Positions 8,146-15,382 are shown, counted from the stretch's first letter. The stretch is 64,000 nucleotides of DNA from an uncultured Pseudomonadales bacterium (GCA_947489425.1 CANLDL010000003.1:62001-126000), one strand, 5' to 3'. Made by a program: numbers and translations. Notes: generated from the sequence alone by a model not told the origin.

Positions 8146-8607
8146 GTGCAACCAAAAAATATAATAGAAGAAATAGCAAATGAATTTAATGGTGTCGTAC
8201 CTAAAGCAAGTTGGGGCGAAACGTCTCTTTTTTATAACCCGGATAAGTTATTGCCAAACGGAGTTTATTTTTGCACTATCAAAGAAAAGGATGGAGACAA
8301 CGACAAAGCATCAAACCTGAACCGTGAAGGTATTTATAGGCTTAGTATTGGCATCAGCAAAGAAAGTTATGGTTCGTTATTTGGTGAAAGACCAGAGCGT
8401 CCCAGTAAAGGCTGTATAATTGATACTGGGCATGACTTTACTGAGTGCAATATTTTAATGCCTCACCCTATTTATGCTTGGATGTCTTGGGTTCAAATAT
8501 TAAATCCTTCTAAACCTAAATTTGAAGAAATATGTGGCCTTATTGCAGAGGCTCATGCAAGCGCAGTGATTAAATTCAATAAAAAAACTGCTGACAAGCC
8601 AAATTAA
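8146..8607 (+). CDS. DUF6194 family protein
   Basis: A 153-residue soluble protein. The pattern SLFYNPD, GIYRLSIGISKESYGSLFG, HDFTECNILMPHPIYAWMSW and ILNPSKPKFEEICGLIAEA fits my recollection of the DUF6194 family; its role is unknown. I choose GTG at 8146, 6 bp after AGGA. An ATG at 8053 in the same frame would only add translated attC sequence. Confidence 0.7.
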   Translation: MQPKNIIEEIANEFNGVVPKASWGETSLFYNPDKLLPNGVYFCTIKEKDGDNDKASNLNREGIYRLSIGISKESYGSLFGERPERPSKGCIIDTGHDFTECNILMPHPIYAWMSWVQILNPSKPKFEEICGLIAEAHASAVIKFNKKTADKPN

Positions 8608-8650
8608 TCGGGCATGTAAAAGGAACGTACCTCTATTTGAGGCGTTATGA
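8604..8650 (+). other. Degenerate attC site
   Basis: The right core GGCGTTATGA is clear, but the left side (TTAATCGGGCATG) no longer matches AACAAG and the site is only about 47 bp. Probably a shortened attC. Confidence 0.5.
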
Positions 8651-8668
8651 ATCAATAAAGGAAGCCTC

Positions 8669-9001
8669 ATGAAAAAATACCTATCACTCATTATATTAGT
8701 CATCTTATTATCTGGATGTGCTGACCCTTTGCCAGCTGACAAGCTCCATTATGTAGGAGAGTGGCAAAACAAAGAAATGGCGTTGCTAATCCTTGCCGAC
8801 GGCACTGTTGCGTATAAACGTTTAAAGGGTGGCGGATCAACTTCTATCAATGGCCCTTTAAAAGAGTTTGTGGGTGATGATTTTGTTGTAGGCATTCTAT
8901 TTATGACTACAACATTCGATGTTTCATCTCCACCCCAAGAAAATAATGGGCTGTGGACTATGACAGTAGATGGTGTGAAGTTAACTAGAGTTAGCGAATA
9001 A
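8669..9001 (+). CDS. Cassette-encoded lipoprotein, unknown function
   Basis: A 110-residue lipoprotein with signal peptide and lipobox LSGC (Cys17). The mature part looks all-beta (YVGEWQNKEMALLILADGTVAYKR, then LWTMTVDGVKL) and resembles small lipocalin-like or 'hypothetical lipoprotein' domains, without a family I can name. AAGGAAGC precedes the ATG at 8669. Confidence 0.75.
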   Translation: MKKYLSLIILVILLSGCADPLPADKLHYVGEWQNKEMALLILADGTVAYKRLKGGGSTSINGPLKEFVGDDFVVGILFMTTTFDVSSPPQENNGLWTMTVDGVKLTRVSE

Positions 9002-9003
9002 AC

Positions 9004-9076
9004 ATATAACAAACAAAGGCTGCATCGCCCTTCGGGCTGGCCGCGCTACCGCATGTCGCTGCTTTGGGCGTTATGT
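9004..9076 (+). other. attC site
   Basis: ATATAACAAACAAAGGC at the left and TGGGCGTTATGT at the right, with GCCCTTCGGGC hairpin inside. Confidence 0.75.
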
Positions 9077-9090
9077 GTATAGGAATTGTT

Positions 9091-9345
9091 GTGGATAAAA
9101 TAACTGCAAAAGGGTTTTTAGATGCTTTAGCATGCATAGAAGCTCCAATTTCCAAAATGGAGCAACATATTTGGGAGCTAGAAGAAAGTGAACGAAGGAA
9201 ATATCTTGAGCTTACCGGCAACTTGATGAAGTACCACTTTGAGTTCATGATGTCTGTGGTAAATGAATATCCTGAACTCGACCCAGACGGACTGGGCGAA
9301 AAGCACTATAAAAAACTAAAGTGTAAGTATTCTAAAAATAAGTAG
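9091..9345 (+). CDS. Cassette-encoded hypothetical protein (intact copy)
   Basis: An 84-residue helical protein of unknown function. I favour GTG at 9091, which has AGGA 6 bp upstream; ATG at 9073 sits in the attC core. A second, diverged copy of the whole cassette lies at about 11.63-12.0 kb and is disrupted. Key region: ELTGNLMKYHFEFMMSVVN near residues 45-63. Confidence 0.7.
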   Translation: MDKITAKGFLDALACIEAPISKMEQHIWELEESERRKYLELTGNLMKYHFEFMMSVVNEYPELDPDGLGEKHYKKLKCKYSKNK

Positions 9346-9366
9346 AATGTTATTACTAAATATACA

Positions 9367-9442
9367 CATAACAAGCGGCTTAAATACGCTCTATTTAGCT
9401 GCAGGAGGCAGCAAAGCTGCTCCGCTTAGCCGAGCGTTCAAA
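9367..9442 (+). other. attC site
   Basis: CATAACAAGCGGCTTAAATA at the left and CGAGCGTTCAAA at the right; arms AGCAAAGCTGCTCCGCTTAG contribute to the hairpin. Homologous to the site at 11920-11995. Confidence 0.8.
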
Positions 9443-9465
9443 CTCTAAAGGAGCACTATTGAGTA

Positions 9466-9573
9466 ATGACGACTATTATTCAATTTATCATTTTAGCTAT
9501 ATTCATAGGTATAGCGAGAATTATAAATAAAGCTAAAAAGAAACCTGTTGTAAATAGGGGTTATGGCTATTAA
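9466..9573 (+). CDS. Small membrane peptide in a cassette
   Basis: A 35-residue ORF too short for routine calling. Residues 4-20 form a hydrophobic helix (IIQFIILAIFIGIARII) followed by a basic KAKKKP tail, so it could be a single-pass membrane peptide. The ATG is 12 bp after AAAGGAG; a TTG at 9459 in another frame is better spaced (23-residue ORF ending at 9530). Coding status is uncertain. Confidence 0.4.
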   Translation: MTTIIQFIILAIFIGIARIINKAKKKPVVNRGYGY

Positions 9574-9691
9574 TTTCCGTAAGAAAATGAAACCCTACAA
9601 GGAAAATTTAAGTTCAAGTAATTCGCAAGAAAAGGAAATTGAAGAAGAGCAGAATAACCAAGACTATAAAAAATATGCTTGGACAAAATAA
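9563..9691 (+). CDS. Small charged peptide overlapping the membrane peptide
   Basis: A 42-residue Lys/Glu-rich ORF that begins inside the end of the preceding small ORF, in the +1 frame (11-bp overlap), and stops just before the next attC. The overlap suggests translational coupling. No family recognised. Confidence 0.4.
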   Translation: MAINFRKKMKPYKENLSSSNSQEKEIEEEQNNQDYKKYAWTK

Positions 9692-9694
9692 GAG

Positions 9695-9778
9695 TTTTAA
9701 CAAGGCGCAGCAATCGCCCCTGCTGATCACTGGGCAAGCAATGCGCCACTCCAGCCGTCACATACATATGTGTTAAAT
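9695..9778 (+). other. attC site
   Basis: TTTTAACAAGGCGCAGC at the left and GTGTTAAAT at the right. The right core departs from the GCGTTAT form of its neighbours. Confidence 0.65.
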
Positions 9779-9787
9779 GATATAAAA

Positions 9788-10060
9788 ATGGAAGATCATA
9801 TCGAAGCACATAAAGTATCAAGCTGACATAGATCAGAAGTTTTATCTTCTGAGTTTTGCGGTTGCTTTTATTGCCTAGAAATATTTAAATCAAATGAAAT
9901 AGTTGATTGGTGTGATTGGCAAAAACCTGAAACAGGAGCAGATAGAATTGGTAATACAGCAATCTGTCCTTATTGCTCAATAGACTCTATAATTTATTCA
10001 GACTCTGGTTATCCAATTACTAAAAAGTTTTTAATGAGAATGCATAAACATTGGTTTTAA
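9788..10060 (+). pseudogene. Cys-rich small protein gene with an in-frame TGA
   Basis: Reading from ATG 9788 gives 90 codons of a recognisable family of about 85-90 residues (CGCFYC, then AICPYCSIDS, then GYPITKKFLMRMHKHWF) found as small cytosolic proteins in many bacteria. Codon 13 is TGA (9824-9826), between the conserved N-terminal EDHIEAHKVSS and HRSEVL. The rest of the frame is open and conserved, so this is a recent nonsense mutation or a read-through. Known relatives have, by recall, Asn or similar at this position, so selenocysteine is unlikely. Confidence 0.7.
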
Positions 10061-10065
10061 TAAAA

Positions 10066-10098
10066 CCATTTAATAAGGCGCTTAGCTTGGCGTTATAC
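10066..10098 (+). other. Shortened attC remnant
   Basis: TTTAATAAGGCG followed only 20 bp later by GGCGTTATAC. The right core is good, but the middle is almost absent, so this looks like a deleted attC. Confidence 0.5.
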
Positions 10099-10113
10099 AT
10101 TTGCTGAGAAATT

Positions 10114-10461
10114 ATGGATGTATCTGAACTAAAAGAGTTTTGTCTGAGCCTTGCTGCAGCAACGGCCTCAGAAAGAGGTGAGCCAGCGAACGTACTTACC
10201 TATAAAGTGAAAGGTCGAAATTTCGCGTATTTCAAAACTAGCGAACCCGAACGCTGGCGATTTAGTGTCCGAGTATCCCCAGAAAGGTTTTTGGAGCTAA
10301 CCGATATTCCGGGTGTAAAACCAGCAAGGTATATGCACCGCTTTCATTGGGTCACAATTGTTAGTGTTAGCGAATTCGATTCAGTATATTTAATAGAGCT
10401 CATTAAATGGTCATATCGTAAGGCATGCTCATCATCAAGCAAAAAAATCAACAGGAGCTAA
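10114..10461 (+). CDS. MmcQ/YjbR family protein
   Basis: A 115-residue protein of the MmcQ/YjbR family (CyaY-like fold, often annotated as DNA-binding). Diagnostic parts are LKEFCLSLAAATASERGEP at the N-terminus, FAYFKTSEPERWRFSVRVSP in the middle, and RFHWVTIVSVSEF leading to the C-terminal helix with RKA. The normal length is about 115-120 residues. Cassette-borne members are common; function is not established. Confidence 0.82.
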   Translation: MDVSELKEFCLSLAAATASERGEPANVLTYKVKGRNFAYFKTSEPERWRFSVRVSPERFLELTDIPGVKPARYMHRFHWVTIVSVSEFDSVYLIELIKWSYRKACSSSSKKINRS

Positions 10462-10581
10462 ATACAAACACATATTGTCGCCACTACTATGGCTCGAACA
10501 GTTTTTTCGCTGCTTCGTTTTTATGCTTTACTAGCACAAAACCAAATCAGCTCTAAAGCCTATGCAAATGCGGCGTTATAC
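10458..10581 (+). other. attC site (long)
   Basis: GCTAAATACAAACACAT at the left (weak inverse core) and GCGGCGTTATAC at the right, about 124 bp. The inside matches the 6578 site with an added segment. Confidence 0.65.
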
Positions 10582-10616
10582 CACCATATTACTCACACAT
10601 TAAAATCAGGATATAT

Positions 10617-11372
10617 ATGAAATATATGCTAGTCGTTCTATGGGCTTTATCAGCAAACATTCATGCTGTAGAGAGCCAGATAGAAAGTCTTTACAAAGCT
10701 AATAATATTTATGGGTCAATACTCATTGAATCTGCGAATGGCAAACAACGCTATCAATATAATGTTAATAATAAAGAAAGCTTCATCCCGGCTTCAACTT
10801 TTAAGATACCCAATACTCTAATTATATTGGAAGAAGGATTAATTAAAGATCCCGCCGAAGCCATTGTTTGGGATGGTGTAGAGCGCGAATACACCCCATG
10901 GAACAAAGATCAAACACTTAAAACTGCTTTTCAATATTCATGTGTATGGTGTTATCAGCGCTATGCCAAAATGGTCGGCGACGCTAAGTATCATGAGTAC
11001 CTCAGAAGTTTTGACTACGGAAACAAATTAACCGGTAGTGAGATTACACGATTCTGGCTTGATGGCGAACTAAGGGTTTCAGTGAAAGATCAAATTAGTT
11101 TCTTACGTAAATTATATGAGGGTAATCTACCAGTACAGGAACAGCACATTAAAACACTGAAAGATATTATGCTGTCAGAGAGCAATAATAAGGTAAAAAT
11201 CTGGTCCAAAACAGGTTGGTCTGGCAAAGACGGGTGGTATGTGGGTTATCTTATTGTAAACGAGCAAACATGGTTTTTTGCAAACCACATTGAGATAAAC
11301 CAATATTCAGATTTAGCGTTGAGAAAAAAGCTTACGATAGATCTATTCAAGATTCTTAAAATTGTTCAGTAA
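10617..11372 (+). CDS. Class D (OXA-type) beta-lactamase homologue
   Basis: A 251-residue secreted serine beta-lactamase of class D. After a signal peptide (residues 1 to about 17) all family motifs are present: STFK (Ser60-Lys63), SCV (Ser108-Val110), YGN (134-136), FWLDG with the conserved Trp147, and KTG (198-200). It would hydrolyse penicillins or related drugs in the periplasm through a carbamylated Lys63. Spectrum cannot be predicted. ATG 10617 is 8 bp after AGGAT. It follows a clear attC but lacks a clear attC of its own directly downstream. Confidence 0.9.
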   Translation: MKYMLVVLWALSANIHAVESQIESLYKANNIYGSILIESANGKQRYQYNVNNKESFIPASTFKIPNTLIILEEGLIKDPAEAIVWDGVEREYTPWNKDQTLKTAFQYSCVWCYQRYAKMVGDAKYHEYLRSFDYGNKLTGSEITRFWLDGELRVSVKDQISFLRKLYEGNLPVQEQHIKTLKDIMLSESNNKVKIWSKTGWSGKDGWYVGYLIVNEQTWFFANHIEINQYSDLALRKKLTIDLFKILKIVQ

Positions 11373-11558
11373 TAATTGGCAGAGCAAGCGACATCGTTCT
11401 TGGTGCTTTCGCCAGTTTTCTTGCAATTCTTTCTAAATCTACATTCTGTTTTACCTGTTTATGCTAGTCTTGCAATTTTAAGTGCTTATTGGCAAGGTAT
11501 TGTTGGCGATAAAATATTTGCTGGTATTTTAATCAAGGAGGTTAATAAGTTGTGCGCC
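11373..11558 (+). other. Decayed cassette remnant
   Basis: About 185 bp between the beta-lactamase gene and the next attC. Different frames give membrane-like fragments (SDIVLGAFASFLAILS in one, YASLAILSAYWQGIVGDKIF in another), which suggests a frameshifted piece of a small membrane protein gene. No intact ORF; it is not a promoter region I can recognise. Confidence 0.4.
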
Positions 11559-11630
11559 ATAACAACCGCCCCTACGGAGCTGGGACGGCCTCAAGCTTCG
11601 CTACGGCCACCCCATACACAAGCATTATGC
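11559..11630 (+). other. attC site with mutated right core
   Basis: CATAACAACCGCCCC at the left and CAAGCATTATGCC at the right, where the usual GCGTTAT reads GCATTAT. The middle resembles the 8038 attC. The mutated core might no longer recombine. Confidence 0.6.
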
Positions 11631-11644
11631 CTATAGGAATCGTT

Positions 11645-11872
11645 GTGGATAAAATAACTGCAAAAAGCTTTCTAGATGCTTTAGCATGAATAGAAGCTCT
11701 AACCTGCAAAGTGGACCGGTATATTTGGGAACTGAAAGAAAGTAAACAAAAGAAATATGTTGAGCTTACTAGCAACTTGATGAAGTACCACTTTGAGCTC
11801 GTGACGCCTATGGTAAATCAATATTCTGAACTCAATCCAGACAGATTGGGCGAAAAGTACTATAAAAACTAA
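11645..11872 (+). pseudogene. Decayed duplicate of the 9091-9345 cassette gene
   Basis: Aligns along its length with the gene at 9091-9345. The Cys codon TGC (9133-9135) has become TGA (11687-11689), and loss of one A in the run before the end creates an early TAA at 11870-11872. Many other substitutions are present. The attC following each copy is also homologous, so the whole cassette was duplicated and this copy decayed. The in-frame ATG at 11627 lies in the attC. Confidence 0.75.
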
Positions 11873-11919
11873 AGTGTTAATATTCTAAAAACAAGTAGAA
11901 TACTATTATTAGATATACA

Positions 11920-11995
11920 CATAACAAGCGGCTTAAATATACTCCCTTTGATCGCCGGAAGTAACAAAGCTGCTCCACTTAGTCGAGCGTTAACT
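11920..11995 (+). other. attC site
   Basis: CATAACAAGCGGCTTAAATA at the left, identical to the start of the 9367 site, and GAGCGTTAACT at the right. Confidence 0.75.
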
Positions 11996-12011
11996 TTATT
12001 CTGGAGTTTTA

Positions 12012-12539
12012 ATGTCTGATTCAATAAAAAATAAAACCACTGATGGGAAAGATGGTGGCGACACAAAGGATATATCTTTTGATTTCAAGCTTATGTTTGT
12101 TTATCACATTACTATGATGTTTTTATTTATGTTTAATCCAATTGAAGAGCCTTTGAAACAACTTGAATTCGCCGTCACACTTAGTATTCTGCTCATCATT
12201 GCTTCTGTGGTTCATAAGTTAAGAACGAATTGGACATGGCCAGGATTAAGTAGAAGCTCAATTCCTTCAGCGATTTTTACATTGATCTTTACATATTCCT
12301 TCTTGGTTTTTTCTTCCTCGACTATATCTAACATGGACATAATTTCTAATATTGATCTCGAAAGCTTAGAGTCTTTAATGGTTAAATCATGGCGTAGTAT
12401 TTTAAATGCGGCATCAAACCCTACTTTTACACCATGGTATTTAGCTGGAGCAGGAATTGGCTTAATGAACATTTTAGTAGCATTAAATTTAGCTACGCAT
12501 AAAAAATCAGCCTTTAAAGTTCAGTGTAAAAACGGCTAA
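12012..12539 (+). CDS. Cassette-encoded four-helix membrane protein, unknown
   Basis: A 175-residue protein with a polar N-terminus rich in Lys and Asp (1-25) and about four predicted membrane segments (near 27-45, 50-70, 85-105, 145-165). I do not recognise the family. ATG 12012 is preceded by TGGAG. The stop codon runs into a collapsed attC. Confidence 0.7.
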   Translation: MSDSIKNKTTDGKDGGDTKDISFDFKLMFVYHITMMFLFMFNPIEEPLKQLEFAVTLSILLIIASVVHKLRTNWTWPGLSRSSIPSAIFTLIFTYSFLVFSSSTISNMDIISNIDLESLESLMVKSWRSILNAASNPTFTPWYLAGAGIGLMNILVALNLATHKKSAFKVQCKNG

Positions 12540-12553
12540 CAAGTGTGTTATGT
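12535..12553 (+). other. Collapsed attC site
   Basis: Only CTAACAAGTGTGTTATGTG separates the stop of one gene from the ribosome-binding site of the next. It matches the first bases of the 8038-type attC and lacks the rest, so the two flanking cassettes appear fused by deletion. Confidence 0.55.
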
Positions 12554-12567
12554 GTAAAGGGATAAAA

Positions 12568-13131
12568 ATGGATATTTTTCTTAAAGCTAAAGCTTGGCAA
12601 GTATTTTTATTAATTGTAGCTGTTCCATTTGGTGTTCAATTCAGTCTTATGGGTTTTCTAGTATCTTCTATACAAACAAACCCAGAATTAGCATTTAAAA
12701 TTATGCCTATTATTATGCTGTTATTTATGGCCATATTTTTACTTTGGCTCTGGTCTTTAGGTGTGGGCTTAAATAAACATATACCTGAAGAGATTCGGCC
12801 TAAGCTAACATTTTTCAAATTTGGCATTATTTATTCAGCTGCTTATATGGTTTTATTTCAGGTGTTATTCATTGATTTTTCTACAAGTGGGGAGGGAGGT
12901 AGCTTTATGGCAATTATTCTCCCTTTGCACTTATTCGCAATGTATTGTATGTTTTACGGGCTATATTTTGTCTCTAAAAATTTAGTAACCTACGAAGAGC
13001 TGCAACCAGTTAAGTTTTCGTCTTTTTCGGAGCCATTTTTTCTTTTGTGGTTTTTTCCTATTGGCATATGGTTTATTCAACCACGAATTAATAAAGTATA
13101 TGCTACAAAACACGCACAACAAATCAATTAA
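12568..13131 (+). CDS. Cassette-encoded integral membrane protein, unknown
   Basis: A 187-residue protein with about five membrane segments (near 10-32, 45-65, 83-103, 115-137, 156-172). The C-terminal EPFFLLWFFPIGIWFIQPRIN segment is typical of a widespread uncharacterised membrane family. I start at the ATG 12568, with AAAGGGA upstream; the in-frame ATG at 12550 overlaps the collapsed attC. It probably shares a transcript with the preceding gene. Confidence 0.72.
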   Translation: MDIFLKAKAWQVFLLIVAVPFGVQFSLMGFLVSSIQTNPELAFKIMPIIMLLFMAIFLLWLWSLGVGLNKHIPEEIRPKLTFFKFGIIYSAAYMVLFQVLFIDFSTSGEGGSFMAIILPLHLFAMYCMFYGLYFVSKNLVTYEELQPVKFSSFSEPFFLLWFFPIGIWFIQPRINKVYATKHAQQIN

Positions 13132-13467
13132 CTACGCCCCTTTGAGGATGGGCAGATAAGGAGTCCCGACACATAAATACCTACTAACTATTATATTTTT
13201 ATCAACAATTTTTTCTTGTAGAAAAATTAATCTTTCGAAGTTGAGATTGAAAATCTGTAAAGATGAATCGTTCCTCAGGAAAACAGGAAAATGTTTTTTG
13301 GTTTTTTGCGAAAAATATAAATACAAATAAAAAAATCACTTACGAGGCCTTGAAAGTAAAGGCGATTGCATAATAAATTAAAGCATATCAGTCTATAAAA
13401 CTGTCACTTTTACCATTGTCAACTTCACCACATTGGTGTTTTAGGCACTACATTAAAGGAGTTCACA
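13132..13467. other. Intergenic region, possible degraded cassette
   Basis: About 335 bp without a credible ORF. The right end (GGTGTTTTAGGCACTAC, 13435-13451) loosely resembles an attC right core before the next gene's AAAGGAG. No other signal recognised. Confidence 0.35.
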
Positions 13468-14286
13468 TTGAGCAATTGGAACCTCCCTTATACGTTTCAA
13501 TATCAAGGACGGGAAGTTAAGTACGGCATTAAAGGTAACGGGGAATCTTTAATCTTGGTACATGGCACACCTTGGTCATCTTTCAATTTGAGGCATTTAA
13601 TTCATGACCTAGCCTCTTCTTATACGATTTACTATTTTGATCTACTTGGGTATGGAGAATCGGATAAAAGTAAAGCAGATGCCTCTCTCGGAATACAAAA
13701 TAGATTGCTAGACACTCTAGTTGAGCACTGGGAATTAGAACTACCTTTTATTGTGGGACATGACTTTGGTGGCACGACAGTACTAAGAAACCACATTTTA
13801 GATAAACGTCGCTATAAAAAGATCGTTGTCATTGATCCTGTCGCACTATCTCCTTGGGGGTCACCATTCTTTAAACATATAAAAAAGCATGAAAGTGCTT
13901 TTTCTGGAGTGCCTGATTATATTCATTCTGCAATAGTCGAAGCCTATATACAAACAGCTGCACACCAAAAACTTACACAAGAAACAATCAATGGAATATT
14001 AACTCCGTGGCAAAATGAACAGGGAAAACAAGCATTTTATCGCCAAATCGCTCAAGCAGATTCCGTTTTTACTGATAAGTTTCAAGATAAGTTTAATGAA
14101 ATAAATGCGCCCACTCTTATATTATGGGGTGAGGAAGACAAGTGGATACCTTGCGAGCAAGCCTATTTACTTCGAAGTAAAATAAAAGACTCTAAGCTTG
14201 TAACCATACCTAATACTGGACACCTTGTGATTGAAGAGACTCCTGCGGTATTATCGGCTGAGATTAAAGCGTTCTTTAAGGGTTGA
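13468..14286 (+). CDS. Alpha/beta hydrolase with Asp nucleophile (dehalogenase/epoxide-hydrolase type)
   Basis: A 272-residue alpha/beta hydrolase. The nucleophile elbow is VGHDFGG (Asp near residue 97) instead of Ser, as in haloalkane dehalogenases and epoxide hydrolases, and the oxyanion region is HGTPWSSF (about 33-40). The late acid is in WGEEDKWIP and the catalytic His in NTGHLVIEE. Substrate is not predictable. Starts at TTG 13468, 6 bp after AAAGGAG. Probably a cassette, given the shared leader and lack of a local operon. Confidence 0.8.
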   Translation: MSNWNLPYTFQYQGREVKYGIKGNGESLILVHGTPWSSFNLRHLIHDLASSYTIYYFDLLGYGESDKSKADASLGIQNRLLDTLVEHWELELPFIVGHDFGGTTVLRNHILDKRRYKKIVVIDPVALSPWGSPFFKHIKKHESAFSGVPDYIHSAIVEAYIQTAAHQKLTQETINGILTPWQNEQGKQAFYRQIAQADSVFTDKFQDKFNEINAPTLILWGEEDKWIPCEQAYLLRSKIKDSKLVTIPNTGHLVIEETPAVLSAEIKAFFKG

Positions 14287-14316
14287 TATAACAAGAAATT
14301 AAACAAGGGTAAATAA

Positions 14317-14586
14317 ATGGGACTACTAGACAAAGCAAAAGAACTAGGGGATAGAGTAAATGAGTCTGTCACATCATTCAGTAGTGACGAGGTACTAGCA
14401 AATACGGTTATTAAAGCAGTTGAAAAGCAAGAAAAGGTTAATGCTATCCTAAAGGAAAAAGGTTGTAATTATAGAGTTGCAGATATCGACCTAGGAATGG
14501 GCATACCACCTAGCGTAACTTTTGGTGTCCGTAGAGTCGAGGAGTCACCTAAGAGTGATGAGCAAACGAGCAAGATAGACGAGTAG
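14317..14586 (+). CDS. Small hypothetical protein
   Basis: An 89-residue soluble protein. The N-terminal half is helical (LLDKAKELGDRVNESV) and the C-terminal half has a small beta segment (YRVADIDLGMGIPPSVTFGVRRV). AAGGGTAAATA precedes ATG 14317. Unrecognised. The only flanking attC-like traces are weak (ATATAACAAG after the preceding gene). Confidence 0.6.
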   Translation: MGLLDKAKELGDRVNESVTSFSSDEVLANTVIKAVEKQEKVNAILKEKGCNYRVADIDLGMGIPPSVTFGVRRVEESPKSDEQTSKIDE

Positions 14587-14698
14587 AACGAGCATATAAC
14601 AGTGCATTAAATAAAAAGTTTAACCATTACCTATTCTGGCTAATAAAAGTACAGCCTGTCATTTATATTTTAGATCTTATAAAAAAGAGGAGCCTCTA

Positions 14699-15382
14699 AT
14701 TAAGCTGATTTTGTTACCCGGCATGGATGGAACAGGTAAGCTGTTTGAGCCTCTTATGGGCTTTATTCCCTCCAATATTGAGACAGAAATAATCACTCTT
14801 TCAAATCTAAAAGGGGACAATATTAAATCTCAAACAGAAGAAATAGCAAAGCGAATAGGCAAACAAGAAGTTGTAATCTTTGCTGAGTCTTACTCGGGGC
14901 CAATAGCTTATGAGCTCACCCAAATCAGCCAAGCTAATATAAAACGTATTATTTTCGCTGCAAGCTTCTTATCGAGGCCATCTTATATCAGCAAATTCTA
15001 TTTTCTCGCTCCTTTGTCACTTTTAAGACTAAAGTTAATTCCTTCAATTTTTTTGAGCTGGCTATTTTTTGGTAGTTTCAAACGCAATGATTTAGTTACT
15101 CTTTTCATGCAGGCGCTTAAACTTGTCAGCAATGGCACTCTCAGAGAAAGATTAAAAGCTATTAGCTCACTAACCGAACCAAGTAATCAACTTGAAGTGC
15201 CTTGCACATATATACAAGCAACTAAAGATAAATTGGTTAGCTCAAAGTCTATTAACGTTTTTAAAAAACTGTGTGTAGATTTACAAATAAAGCAGATTAG
15301 CGGTGGACACTTTATTGCACAAAGCAACCCTAAAACCTGTGCTGAGGTAATAATTTCGGCATTAGAACAACAAAAATACTAG
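14699..15382 (+). CDS. Alpha/beta hydrolase (Ser nucleophile), possible ATT start
   Basis: A hydrolase of about 227 residues with Ser nucleophile in FAESYSGP, an oxyanion segment LLPGMDGTGKLF, and the final His in SGGHFIAQSNP. Esterase or thioesterase activity is likely; substrate unknown. The first rare start in frame is TTG 14711, but AGGAG at 14688-14692 is ideally spaced before ATT at 14699, which would restore the usual KLILLPGMDG N-terminus. Either ATT is used as the start or an ATG has mutated. Confidence 0.72.
   Translation: MKLILLPGMDGTGKLFEPLMGFIPSNIETEIITLSNLKGDNIKSQTEEIAKRIGKQEVVIFAESYSGPIAYELTQISQANIKRIIFAASFLSRPSYISKFYFLAPLSLLRLKLIPSIFLSWLFFGSFKRNDLVTLFMQALKLVSNGTLRERLKAISSLTEPSNQLEVPCTYIQATKDKLVSSKSINVFKKLCVDLQIKQISGGHFIAQSNPKTCAEVIISALEQQKY

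Larger units (their letters stand above)
5441..13466 (+). mobile_element. Integron-type gene cassette array lacking an integrase (array 1)
   Basis: At least eleven small genes, all on the plus strand, are separated by 60-125 bp spacers of attC type. Most spacers begin with a (T)AACAAG inverse core next to or shortly after the stop codon and end with GCGTTRNNY just before the next start. The spacers are palindromic inside and differ from one another, unlike CRISPR repeats. No intI gene is present in the window, so this fits a cluster of attC sites lacking an integrase (CALIN). Genes from 13.47 to 15.4 kb may be further cassettes whose attC sites have decayed. Confidence 0.85.

Noticed and set aside
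9824..9826. Selenocysteine codon
   Set aside because: No SECIS-like hairpin was recognised directly downstream and family members usually carry other residues here. A nonsense mutation is simpler; the decayed duplicate cassette at 11687 fits the same explanation.
11376..11636. Intact 86-residue membrane protein
   Set aside because: It starts at TTG without a ribosome-binding site, its C-terminal third is translated attC, and fragments occur in different frames.
5919..12553. CRISPR array
   Set aside because: The spacers between genes are 60-125 bp, divergent and palindromic with AACAAG/GTTRNNY ends. They are attC sites, and there are genes between them.
13132..13326. Minus-strand ORF of 64 residues in the intergenic region
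   Set aside because: No ribosome-binding site, opposite to the cassette direction, no recognisable domain.
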